Assembly: GCA_964408165.1 (NCBI GenBank)
Contig: CAYOYH010000009.1
Coordinates: 1 to 20,858 of the forward strand
Length of the DNA: 20,858 bases
Reading direction: 5' to 3'
Origin: CAYOYH01 sp964408165
Lineage (GTDB): Bacteria > Patescibacteriota > Saccharimonadia > Saccharimonadales > CAYOYH01
Shown in pieces: positions 1-6,868 of this stretch. Made by a program: the position numbers and the translations under genes. Below the pieces are notes generated by a model. That model had not been told where the DNA came from, did no database searches, and saw nothing but the letters and a program-made list of their open reading frames with translations. Numbering within the stretch: position 1 is the stretch's first letter; the number at the start of each line of letters is the position of its first letter.

Positions 1-925
1 ACATGATGCCCCGTATTTGATATGTTATTATACTATTAGTTGCCTCATCCTCGACTACACTGCTACTGCCGAGCGCTCCTTTATTCACTACTATACCAGC
101 CAGCACTTCTTTGCCGTTTTCGCCAAGAGGGCGATCCAGCGAGTCTAGTGTCCATTTCCGTGCCAACAATTCTTCCACCTTATCTTCTGAAATTCCAAGC
201 GCCTGCGACAATTCGTTGACGTCCAGAGGTTCACCTTCTCTACTCACTTCTTGTTCAAGACTGGCCAGCCTTCGTAGTAATTTTTTTTCGGTGTCCCTTA
301 AATTCATCACTCCCAATCGAAAATTGGCAGTTTCCGTTTGTATGAACCGTCTAATCCACCAAGTAGCATACGTCGAGAATTTAAACCCAAGTTCTGGGTC
401 AAACTTCTCAGCCGCGCGTATTAAGCCCATATTTCCAGCCTGGATTAGATCAAGCATTTCCACGCTACTGTTTAAATGCCTTCTGGCGATACTAACAGCT
501 AGGCGCGTATTTCTCTGTACCATTTTGTTTATCGCTTGACCTCTTTGGGTTATCAACTCTTCCCTCTGGGTAGCTTCTAGGTCTGGCGACTCTAAGGCGC
601 GCGTTGCTCCTTGAATAATCCGGCCTAACTCGCCTTCTTCGGCTTTAGTCATGAGTTCAAAATCACCAATGCTGGCAAGATACTCGGCAGTCGAATCAAC
701 CGTAGCTACCGCGCCTTCTTTAGGCGGACCGACGCACCCCAAGCCATCTAGTGCTCGCCCAGCTAGTATTTCTTTTCTCCGTCGCTGTGCAAACTCCATA
801 ATTTCAGAGTCGACAGTTGTCGGCTCTGTAGCAACAAGCGTAGCTAGCTCACCCAGTGGCTGCTCGGTTGTTTGAGGCACAGAGCCCTCTTTAAAATCAG
901 GATTACTACCATTCTCATTAGTCAT
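1..925 (-). CDS. RNA polymerase sigma-70 family factor, 3' end outside window
   Basis: Seen: reading the minus strand from the ATG at 925 gives an open frame of 308 codons that runs off the window edge. A region 1.2-like segment (YLASIG...LMTKAEEGEL, about residues 82-100) is followed by a classic sigma-70 region 2: RLAVSIARRH (141-150), then LIQAGNMGLIRAAEKF (160-175) and FSTYATWWIRRFIQ (183-196). A region 3 helix-turn-helix-like stretch (LDVNELSQALGISEDKVEELL) sits near 235-254. Region 4 lies outside the window. Known: region 2 binds the beta' clamp helices and melts the -10 element. Odd: the segment after region 2.4, usually RTIRIPVHMIE in primary sigma factors, reads NFRLGVMNLRDTE here, so the usual extended -10 contact residues are not conserved. 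It could be the primary factor or a group 2 factor, so no symbol is given. It has its own TTGACA promoter and almost no leader. Confidence 0.93.
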   Translation of the reverse strand, partial: MTNENGSNPDFKEGSVPQTTEQPLGELATLVATEPTTVDSEIMEFAQRRRKEILAGRALDGLGCVGPPKEGAVATVDSTAEYLASIGDFELMTKAEEGELGRIIQGATRALESPDLEATQREELITQRGQAINKMVQRNTRLAVSIARRHLNSSVEMLDLIQAGNMGLIRAAEKFDPELGFKFSTYATWWIRRFIQTETANFRLGVMNLRDTEKKLLRRLASLEQEVSREGEPLDVNELSQALGISEDKVEELLARKWTLDSLDRPLGENGKEVLAGIVVNKGALGSSSVVEDEATNSIITYQIRGIM

Positions 926-936
926 ACACGATAACG

Positions 937-965
937 ATTAAACCAAGTACGGCAGTGTTTGTCAA
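937..965 (-). promoter_or_regulatory. Promoter of the sigma factor gene, near-leaderless
   Basis: On the minus strand, TTGACA (960-965) and TTTAAT (937-942) are separated by exactly 17 nt. The -10 box ends 11 nt before the ATG at 925, so the predicted 5' leader is only about 3-5 nt, and there is no Shine-Dalgarno sequence. The -35 hexamer overlaps the TGA stop codon of the upstream phospholipase-like gene. Confidence 0.75.
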
Positions 966-1789
966 GACCGGGTGCTTTCCATTTTCACCATGCCGGCTTC
1001 TTTCAGCGCACAGTACCAGCCAGCAGTAACAGTCTTGACGATGATAGGTGCTAGCGAATTGCGAGTTTGGCGGGCCAACTTGGTCGTCCAGCCCTTTTTG
1101 TAGAACTGTTCGTACATGTCCAGCATCGCTATTTCACGCGCCGAGCGCATGAAGTACTCTTCAATGCCAACTCTACAGGCTCGAGACAGCTCTTCGTCGC
1201 TGATATTGCCCAGCTTTATCTTGCTCGGCGCCAGAGTCATCACCACTCCCGCTTCAAACATGGCGTGCGTGGTCATCAGACCCTTGGCACCGTACATTTG
1301 CCAATTCTTCTTGACCGTTTCCTTCTTAGATTTGCCCTTCATGAGTAGCTTGCCCTTGACTGTTGTCCGGGTGTCTTTGTTCTCACCCCTAATGCTTTCC
1401 AGTTCTTCCTCGTACGGATAATGATGCGCTGGTGTTAAACCGTCCACCAATGCATGGGACAACCAGGCCGCCTCGAAGGCAGATTTCTCTATGTCTTTGG
1501 TCGCAAGTGCTTGAGTCAAATTTTCGTAATGTTCAGAAATCACCTTCACTAAGCCGGTGTCGTCTGGGTCAAAAGGATCGTAATAATGCCACGGTTCATC
1601 CTTGGCAGGAGATTTAACCTTAATGCCATCGGGGCCGTTTCGGCCTTCAAAATGCTGTATTTGCTTGAGCGAAGGGAAGTTTTTTAGCTGAGTACGGGTG
1701 GAGAGCGAACGCCACGAAGCACGGTTCACTTTTTGGTGAACCCCTAGCCAGTTGCCCGAATGGTTGAACATGGTTGTTCCTGAATACAT
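962..1789 (-). CDS. Zinc-dependent phospholipase C-like protein
   Basis: A 275-residue protein with the metal-ligand layout of the zinc-dependent phospholipase C (PLC)/S1-P1 nuclease fold. Seen: GVHQKVNRA (H18), D54, WHYYDP (H68), HALVDGLTPAH (H112, D116, H122) and HAMFE (H175, E179). Spacings agree with Bacillus cereus PLC: D to H 14 residues, HxxxD then H at +10, and HxxxE. Known: the family binds three zinc ions and hydrolyses phospholipid headgroups or nucleic acids. Odd: secreted family members are usually made with a signal peptide and use the mature N-terminal tryptophan as a ligand. No hydrophobic signal is visible here, so the protein may be cytoplasmic, and its substrate is unknown. 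The start at 1789 is favoured by GGAGG 4 nt upstream; a second ATG lies six codons in. The stop codon overlaps the -35 box of the sigma factor gene. Confidence 0.8.
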   Translation of the reverse strand: MYSGTTMFNHSGNWLGVHQKVNRASWRSLSTRTQLKNFPSLKQIQHFEGRNGPDGIKVKSPAKDEPWHYYDPFDPDDTGLVKVISEHYENLTQALATKDIEKSAFEAAWLSHALVDGLTPAHHYPYEEELESIRGENKDTRTTVKGKLLMKGKSKKETVKKNWQMYGAKGLMTTHAMFEAGVVMTLAPSKIKLGNISDEELSRACRVGIEEYFMRSAREIAMLDMYEQFYKKGWTTKLARQTRNSLAPIIVKTVTAGWYCALKEAGMVKMESTRS

Positions 1790-1835
1790 TGCGCCTCCAG
1801 CGCAGGCTGAAAGTTACAGGTTGAAAGTTGAAGAT

Positions 1836-1855
1836 GCCCAAATGACACTTTGGGC
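1836..1855. repeat. Inverted repeat in the recG-PLC intergenic gap
   Basis: GCCCAAA, a 6-nt loop, then TTTGGGC gives a 7-bp perfect stem. It is flanked by AACTTT motifs (1810-1830) and by several AAAGTT-type motifs in opposite orientation (1860-1892), which could extend the stem. It may end the recG transcript, but no clean T run follows on the minus strand. Confidence 0.5.
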
Positions 1856-1896
1856 CATTTAACTTTATAAACTTTTAACTTTATGAACTTTATAAC

Positions 1897-3927
1897 TTAA
1901 TTTAAATTCGTTACTTTGCGCAGCTCGCCGACTCTGCGAGCAAGTCGAGGATATTGTACCAAATCCAACCCCAGTTTAATATACTTTTCGGCTGATTCTC
2001 TAGCCATAGATACCAGTTCATGATCCGTAAGTTTTGCCACCCGCAGATCTAGCACGCCGTGTTGCCGCGCCCCATAAATCTCGCCAGGACCTCTGAGTTC
2101 CAAATCCATCTCGGCTAGCTTGAAGCCGTCGATAGAGCTGGCAAAGGCCTGTATGCGCTTCGACGGCTTGGCCGAGGTGCTAGGAACCCCAAAACAATAG
2201 GCTTGGTGTTCAGAACGCCCCACTCTGCCCCGTAGTTGATGTAGTTGCGCTAGCCCAAACCGCTCCACCCCCTCTATCAACATGACCGTAGCGTTGGGCA
2301 CATCAACACCAACCTCAACTACTGTTGTGGTAACTATCAGGTCGTATTTACCGGACCGAAAACCCTCCACAGTCGCCTCTTTTTGGTTAGCTTTTAGCTT
2401 GCCGTGCAAAAGGGCGATGTTTCGATGTTTGAAAGCGTCGGTATTTAGCAATTCGAACTCTTTTTCAACACTTTTAACTCCCAATTTGTCAGATTCACTT
2501 ATCAGCGGACAAACCACGAAGGCTTGCCGACCAGCAGCCAGCTCAGCCTCTATTTTTTCGTACAGTTGCGGGCGTGAATTCGGCGAATGTATCTCGGTTA
2601 TTATCGGCTTCCTGCCTTTGGGCATTTCGCGCAAAATACTAATGTCCAGCTCGCCGTACAACGTCAGTGCTAGGGAGCGCGGTATCGGCGTGGCGGTCAT
2701 GGTCAAAACATGCGGCATGTAGCCGGCTTTTTTCATCAGTTCTTCGCGTTGCTCGACACCGAAACGATGCTGTTCGTCTACCACTAGCAGTCCTAAATTA
2801 TTGAAGGCGACTTTTTTTGAAATAAGCGCTTGGGTGCCGACAATTAGCTGGGCTTTTCCTTTAGCGATGTCCTCTTGGGCTTGCTTCTTTTCACTGGCTT
2901 TGAGACTGCCCAGTAGTAGGACTGGTTTGACCTTGAATTGATCTAAAAGTTGCGACAAAGTCGCAAATTGTTGTCGTGCCAACATCTCTGTTGGAGCCAT
3001 GTACGCCACTTGAAAACCATTCTCTAGCGCCATCAATATCGCCATTGCTGCTACTACTGTTTTGCCAGAGCCAGTGTCGCCTTCTAAAAGCCGGTTCATG
3101 GGCTGGTCTTTTTGCAAATCTTGCAGGATTTTCCAGGCAGCTTTTCGCTGGCAGTCAGTCATTTCAAACGGCAAGTCGGCAGTGAATTGCTGGGCAGCCT
3201 TTTGGTCGAACTTTATCGAACGCGTTTGACTCTGGGCGTTCTGGGTTTTATTCATCAGGCTGGCATAAGTAATCTCAAAGAGCTCTTCAAAGGCAATCCG
3301 CTTCTTTGCCCGCTCAAAACGCTCATAAGTACTGGGAAAGTGCATCTGCTCTACCGCTTCTAGGCGACTAACTAGCTTGTTCTCCTTGACCACCTGGGCT
3401 GGAAGTGTTTCCGGCAATTTTCTTATCAGCGGCAGAGTTTCGTAAACAAATTTGCGTATTTGGTGCGACTTCAAGCCTTTAGACTCTCTGTATACCGGCA
3501 CTATGCGAGCAGTGTTTTTGGGGAAAGCGCTCACCAGTTCTGCCGCAGGGTTAGATAGTTGGTAGCGGTTGTAGCTAAAACTAAACTCACCAGACATGAA
3601 GTACCGGGTGTCTGGCTTTAACTGGTCTTTTCGGTACGGCTGGTTAAACCAAACCACCCGGGCTCGCTCGGTGTCGTCATAGATTGTCGCTTCAGTAATA
3701 TGCATGCCCCGGCGAACATAGCGCGTAGTTACCCCCTCTACCTTAACTTCGACCGTTACCAACCCCGGCTGAATGTTTTTCAGAGTCGTTATTTTTGAAT
3801 AATCGTCAAACCTTCGAGGAAAATTTTCAATCAAATCATCAACGGTCTCAATACCCGAAAGTTGCAAAATCGAAGCAACCTTCGGGCCAACGCCTTTGAT
3901 GAACTGTATCTCTGAATCTAAAGTCAT
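1897..3927 (-). CDS. recG: ATP-dependent DNA helicase RecG
   Basis: A 676-residue protein, normal length for RecG, which remodels stalled replication forks and Holliday junctions using ATP. Seen in order: an N-terminal helix-hairpin-helix-like KGVGPK (11-16); an OB-fold wedge domain (roughly 50-145); Walker A GDTGSGKT (283-290); DEQH box (384-387) in VVDEQHRFGVEQRE; motif III TAT (411-413) in TMTATPIPR; TTTVVEVGVDVP (533-544); and motif VI QLHQLRGRVGR (561-571). The C-terminal region (about 600-676) is the usual RecG helical tail with LRGPGEIYG. All ATPase motifs are intact. The ATG at 3927 sits 6 nt behind an extended -10 box, so the mRNA is predicted to be leaderless. The gene is transcribed separately from the membrane-protein gene upstream, which ends 45 nt away. 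Confidence 0.98.
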   Translation of the reverse strand: MTLDSEIQFIKGVGPKVASILQLSGIETVDDLIENFPRRFDDYSKITTLKNIQPGLVTVEVKVEGVTTRYVRRGMHITEATIYDDTERARVVWFNQPYRKDQLKPDTRYFMSGEFSFSYNRYQLSNPAAELVSAFPKNTARIVPVYRESKGLKSHQIRKFVYETLPLIRKLPETLPAQVVKENKLVSRLEAVEQMHFPSTYERFERAKKRIAFEELFEITYASLMNKTQNAQSQTRSIKFDQKAAQQFTADLPFEMTDCQRKAAWKILQDLQKDQPMNRLLEGDTGSGKTVVAAMAILMALENGFQVAYMAPTEMLARQQFATLSQLLDQFKVKPVLLLGSLKASEKKQAQEDIAKGKAQLIVGTQALISKKVAFNNLGLLVVDEQHRFGVEQREELMKKAGYMPHVLTMTATPIPRSLALTLYGELDISILREMPKGRKPIITEIHSPNSRPQLYEKIEAELAAGRQAFVVCPLISESDKLGVKSVEKEFELLNTDAFKHRNIALLHGKLKANQKEATVEGFRSGKYDLIVTTTVVEVGVDVPNATVMLIEGVERFGLAQLHQLRGRVGRSEHQAYCFGVPSTSAKPSKRIQAFASSIDGFKLAEMDLELRGPGEIYGARQHGVLDLRVAKLTDHELVSMARESAEKYIKLGLDLVQYPRLARRVGELRKVTNLN

Positions 3928-3931
3928 AAGT

Positions 3932-3948
3932 TTAGTTTAGCAAACTAA
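3932..3948 (-). promoter_or_regulatory. recG extended -10 inside a perfect palindrome
   Basis: TTAGTTT-AGC-AAACTAA on the plus strand is a perfect 7-bp inverted repeat with a 3-nt centre. On the minus strand it contains TGCTAAACT, an extended -10 (TG-n-TAAACT, 3934-3942), ending 6 nt before the recG ATG. The palindrome could be an operator covering the promoter; no regulator is known. Confidence 0.45.
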
Positions 3949-3971
3949 TCTCGGGGTACCATTAATTGTGG

Positions 3972-4328
3972 CTAATTGGCATTATTTCCTGAAGTAATAA
4001 TCTTTCGCAAGTCTGCAACAATATACACAACAATAAAGGTCATACTAGAAATAATTATCCAATTAATAAGAAAGTTTCGCATAACAAAATTCAACCCGCC
4101 GTCGCAATCACGATTTGTTCGCCCCTCTGTAGGCGTGTTGAAGTAGCTAAGTGGTAGCCCATGTTGTAGTACTTCCGTTTCGTACCCATCACTAAAACCA
4201 ACGACATCAAGCCCAAAATTTGTATCAGGATAACAAATTGTTGAAACGGTTCTAGTTAAGCTGAAAGTGGCAAGCACTAGTGCTAACCCAATAACAACGC
4301 TAATTATTATAATTTTAATACTCTTCAT
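3972..4328 (-). CDS. Small membrane protein with two transmembrane helices, function unknown
   Basis: A 118-residue protein of unrecognised family. Seen: a hydrophobic helix at about residues 5-25, a middle segment of about 60 residues containing two cysteines (C32, C75), a second hydrophobic helix at about 88-107, and a short polar tail. If the middle segment faces outward, the two cysteines could form a disulfide; this is inference. The gene starts inside the tyrS stop region: tyrS ends in TGA at 4325-4327 and this ATG is 4326-4328, an ATGA overlap typical of translational coupling. Its base composition is more AT-rich than its neighbours, which may indicate recent acquisition or weak constraint. 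No function can be assigned. Confidence 0.7.
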   Translation of the reverse strand: MKSIKIIIISVVIGLALVLATFSLTRTVSTICYPDTNFGLDVVGFSDGYETEVLQHGLPLSYFNTPTEGRTNRDCDGGLNFVMRNFLINWIIISSMTFIVVYIVADLRKIITSGNNAN

Positions 4329-5503
4329 GCCATTAATGTCGCTCTTGCAAAACGATGTTTACCTGCTTGAATAATGTCGCCGTTTTTGACTTCTAGTTCG
4401 TCCGATTCGACTTTTTCCTGATTCAACCTCACTGCTCCCTGCTCTAGCAACCTTCGAGCTTCAGATTTACTTGGCGCTAACCCTGCTTCCACTAGCAAAT
4501 CCACTACCTTCCAATTGGCCGTTTCTAATTTTATAACCTTGATGTCGCTCGGAAGGTTACCCTCTTTAAACTGGCTATCAAATGCCTCGGCTGCCAATTT
4601 TGCTTTGTCTTCGCCGTGGTATAGCCCTGTAATTTCTTGAGCTAGGCGTGCTTTTATGTCGCGCGGGTTGCCACTACCTTCTAATTCCTGCTTCACCTTC
4701 TCGATTTCCTCGTTTGGAATTAATGTTGCCATCTCGTAGTAATGATTAATCATTTCGTCGGGTATTCGCATCACTTTGCCGTACATTTCACTAGTTTCGT
4801 CATCGAGCCAAATACAATTACCAGAAGTTTTGCTCATCTTCTGGCCATCGCTACCAAGCAACAGATCATAAATAATTATATTTTGCGGCTCTTGACCATG
4901 GGCTTTTTGCACCGTTCGCCCAGCTAAGACATTAAACAGTTGGTCATTGCCACCTATCTCTACATCGGCCTTGATCTCTACCGAATCGTAACCCTGAAGC
5001 AAGGCATAACTGAGCTCATGCAAGCCAACTCTGTCGCCTTTTTTCAGGCGCTTAGCAAAATTATCCCGCTCGGTCATCTGAGCCACACTGAAAAGATTTT
5101 GTAGCTCAAAAAATTTGCTTAGCGGCATCTCATTAAACCAATCGCCGTTTTGTACTACCTCGACTTTTTCCATATCCAGCACCCGCGACGCAAAATCACG
5201 GTAGTGTTCCATGTTCCCTAGCACTTCGTCGGCGCTAAGCATCGGCCGCTCAGATTCTTTGTCCGAAGTATCGCCGATCTGCCCGGTAAAGGTGCCGATA
5301 ACCAGTACGACCTGATGCCCTAGCTCCTGAAAAGCCTTGAGCCGCCACAGATTCACGGCGTGACCGATAGTTAGACGCGAACCAGTGGGGTCGATGCCGA
5401 GTTTTATCCGCAGGGATTTGCCGGAAGCTAGTTTTTTTTCTAAATTTTCCTTGATCGCTACCTGCGTAGCACCTCTAAAGATAATTTGCTCGGGATTTTT
5501 CAT
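4325..5503 (-). CDS. tyrS: Tyrosyl-tRNA synthetase
   Basis: A class I aminoacyl-tRNA synthetase that charges tRNA-Tyr. Starting at the ATG at 5503 the protein has 392 residues. Seen: GIDPTGSRLTIGHAVNLWRL carries the HIGH-like signature (TIGHA); LLQGYDSVEIKADVEIGGND matches the tyrosine-pocket region of the TyrRS type with the KMSKT variant; GQKMSKTSGN is the KMSKS loop. A C-terminal S4 RNA-binding domain follows (VVDLLVEAGLAPSKSEARRL onward). Start choice: the frame is open upstream to an ATG at 5536, but those 11 extra codons would translate the TATACT -10 box. The ATG at 5503 lies 10 nt after that box, so it is preferred. The gene is first in a two-gene unit with the overlapping membrane protein. 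No T-box leader is present. Confidence 0.97.
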   Translation of the reverse strand: MKNPEQIIFRGATQVAIKENLEKKLASGKSLRIKLGIDPTGSRLTIGHAVNLWRLKAFQELGHQVVLVIGTFTGQIGDTSDKESERPMLSADEVLGNMEHYRDFASRVLDMEKVEVVQNGDWFNEMPLSKFFELQNLFSVAQMTERDNFAKRLKKGDRVGLHELSYALLQGYDSVEIKADVEIGGNDQLFNVLAGRTVQKAHGQEPQNIIIYDLLLGSDGQKMSKTSGNCIWLDDETSEMYGKVMRIPDEMINHYYEMATLIPNEEIEKVKQELEGSGNPRDIKARLAQEITGLYHGEDKAKLAAEAFDSQFKEGNLPSDIKVIKLETANWKVVDLLVEAGLAPSKSEARRLLEQGAVRLNQEKVESDELEVKNGDIIQAGKHRFARATLMA

Positions 5504-5513
5504 ACTTAATTTT

Positions 5514-5519
5514 AGTATA
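5514..5519 (-). promoter_or_regulatory. tyrS -10 box (TATACT), near-leaderless
   Basis: TATACT on the minus strand ends 10 nt before the ATG at 5503, predicting a leader of about 3-4 nt. No convincing -35 hexamer is seen at 16-18 nt upstream. The position decides the start codon of tyrS. Confidence 0.5.
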
Positions 5520-5545
5520 TAACAATCCCAATACAAAAGCCCTAA

Positions 5546-5659
5546 ATTCCTGACGGTGGATTGCTAAAAACCAAAAGCTTGCTTCTGTGATTGAAGCATA
5601 CTTAGTGATATGTCGAGTGAGGAAAGTGGGCTTTTGGTCGCTAAAGCGTGACCAGGAAT
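5546..5659. other. Nested inverted repeats, candidate structured RNA
   Basis: Three nested stems: ATTCCTG (5546-5552) with CAGGAAT (5653-5659); CCAAAAGC (5571-5578) with GCTTTTGG (5630-5637); and TGCTTC (5580-5585) with GAAGCA (5593-5598), loop of 7. All pairings are perfect. The region lies in the divergent gap between tyrS and femAB. On the plus strand it would be upstream of, or in, the femAB leader; on the minus strand it lies upstream of the tyrS promoter. No known RNA family was recognised. A weak extended -10 (TGATAAACT, 5690-5698) follows on the plus strand. Confidence 0.4.
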
Positions 5660-5740
5660 ACAGGTTTTGTTTTGGAATTGCTACGCATCTGATAAACTAG
5701 CGCTAAACTTACACAAATTTAAAATTTACGAAAAAGGTTA

Positions 5741-6805
5741 ATGAAACAATACAAACTACTCCAGATTGAAGACGAAAAACTTTGGAACGAAGCCTTAGTC
5801 GGTTTTGACAATTTTCACCTGTTGCAATCCTGGCAATGGGGAGAAATCAAGGCCATGCATGGCTGGCAGCCCAGCCGTTTTTTAATCAAAGAAAAGGGCA
5901 GGTACATTGCTGGCTTCCAGCTTCTAACAAAAAGAGTCCACCCTAAAGTCCCGATAACCATCGGCTACACTCCTCGTGGCCCTTTTTTCGATATTGACGC
6001 TGTAAATTTAAGCCGACTACTCTACACCGTGGAGCTAATGGCTAAAAAGCGAAACTGCGCCTATGTGAAAGTTGATGCTGATTTAGACGAAACCTCCCCG
6101 CACGGCATCAAATGGACCACGGCACTCAAACAAAACAGCTGGCGATTCAGCCCCCAGCAAGTGCAGATGAAAAACACTGGCCTCACCGACCTTCTGCCAG
6201 GCGACCCCGAAGGCGAGGAAAAACTCCTAGCCGGTATGAAAAAAACCTGGCGCTACAACACCCGCAGCTCTATAAAAAGAGGTGTTAGTATCCGCCAGGG
6301 CAACGCCAAGGACATTTCTAAATTCTACGCCCTGTACAAAAAGACCAGTGATCGGCACAGATTCAGCATCAGAGGGTCTGAATACTACAAGGAAGTCTAT
6401 CGAGCCTTTAATGGCGGGGACTTGAGCGACTCGCTAGTCCTACTAGCCGAACATGAGCAGGAAGATCAGCCTCTGGGCAGTGCCATATTCGTAAAATTTG
6501 GCGACAAATGTTGGTATTTGTTTGCTGCTAGCTCTGGCAAACGACGAGCCGACATGCCCAATTATCCTTTGCAGTGGGAAGGGCTTAAATGGGCTCGCAG
6601 CGCTGGTGCCAGCGTTTACGATTGGGGCGGAGCGTCTCAGGATCTAGATAATCCAAACGATTCAATGGCGCAGGTCTGGCATTTCAAAAAAGGTTTTGGC
6701 GCCAAATTCTTTTCGGGTACAGGCGCCTGGGATAAGCCCTTCAGTACTGGACAATGGGCAGCCCTCCACATGCTAAATCGGCTGAGAAAATTAGCACGTC
6801 GATAG
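5741..6805 (+). CDS. FemAB-family peptidoglycan bridge aminoacyltransferase
   Basis: A 354-residue protein of the FemAB/FemX group (tandem GNAT-like folds). Family members add amino acids from aminoacyl-tRNA to the stem peptide of lipid II or nascent peptidoglycan, acting at the inner face of the membrane. Seen: LLQSWQWGEIKAMHGWQP near 27-44; GYTPRGPFFD (75-84); MKKTWRYNTRSSIKRGV (166-182), the typical basic helix before the second fold; YLFAASSGKRRADMPNYPLQW (259-279); and VYDWGGAS (292-299). The amino acid added cannot be read from the sequence. The coiled-coil arm of staphylococcal FemA is not evident. The start has a weak ribosome site (AAAAAGG, 4 nt from ATG). Next downstream, 63 nt away, is a class A penicillin-binding protein, consistent with a wall-synthesis cluster. 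Confidence 0.9.
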   Translation: MKQYKLLQIEDEKLWNEALVGFDNFHLLQSWQWGEIKAMHGWQPSRFLIKEKGRYIAGFQLLTKRVHPKVPITIGYTPRGPFFDIDAVNLSRLLYTVELMAKKRNCAYVKVDADLDETSPHGIKWTTALKQNSWRFSPQQVQMKNTGLTDLLPGDPEGEEKLLAGMKKTWRYNTRSSIKRGVSIRQGNAKDISKFYALYKKTSDRHRFSIRGSEYYKEVYRAFNGGDLSDSLVLLAEHEQEDQPLGSAIFVKFGDKCWYLFAASSGKRRADMPNYPLQWEGLKWARSAGASVYDWGGASQDLDNPNDSMAQVWHFKKGFGAKFFSGTGAWDKPFSTGQWAALHMLNRLRKLARR

Positions 6806-6826
6806 ATATATTTTTCCATCCAAAAA

Positions 6827-6835
6827 TGCTATACT
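6827..6835 (+). promoter_or_regulatory. Extended -10 promoter of the penicillin-binding protein gene
   Basis: TGCTATACT is a near-ideal extended -10 (TG-n-TATACT), 33 nt before the ATG at 6869. The -35 position shows no consensus, as expected for extended -10 promoters. It implies that the gene can be transcribed independently of femAB. Confidence 0.55.
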
Positions 6836-6868
6836 CTTTTGGCAATTTTACGAGAATTTAGGTACTAA

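Noticed and set aside
4325..4328. Possible recoding of TGA as glycine, as in SR1/Gracilibacteria.
   Set aside because: TGA ends tyrS and the phospholipase-like gene at the expected family ends, and no internal TGA is needed in any conserved gene.
5504..5536. N-terminal extension of TyrS from an upstream in-frame ATG.
   Set aside because: It would translate the -10 region, adds an atypical hydrophobic stretch, and the internal ATG fits the family length.
5619..5626. GAGGAAAG, as in the conserved core of RNase P RNA.
   Set aside because: The gap is only about 237 bp and lacks the other conserved core strings, so a complete RNase P RNA does not fit.
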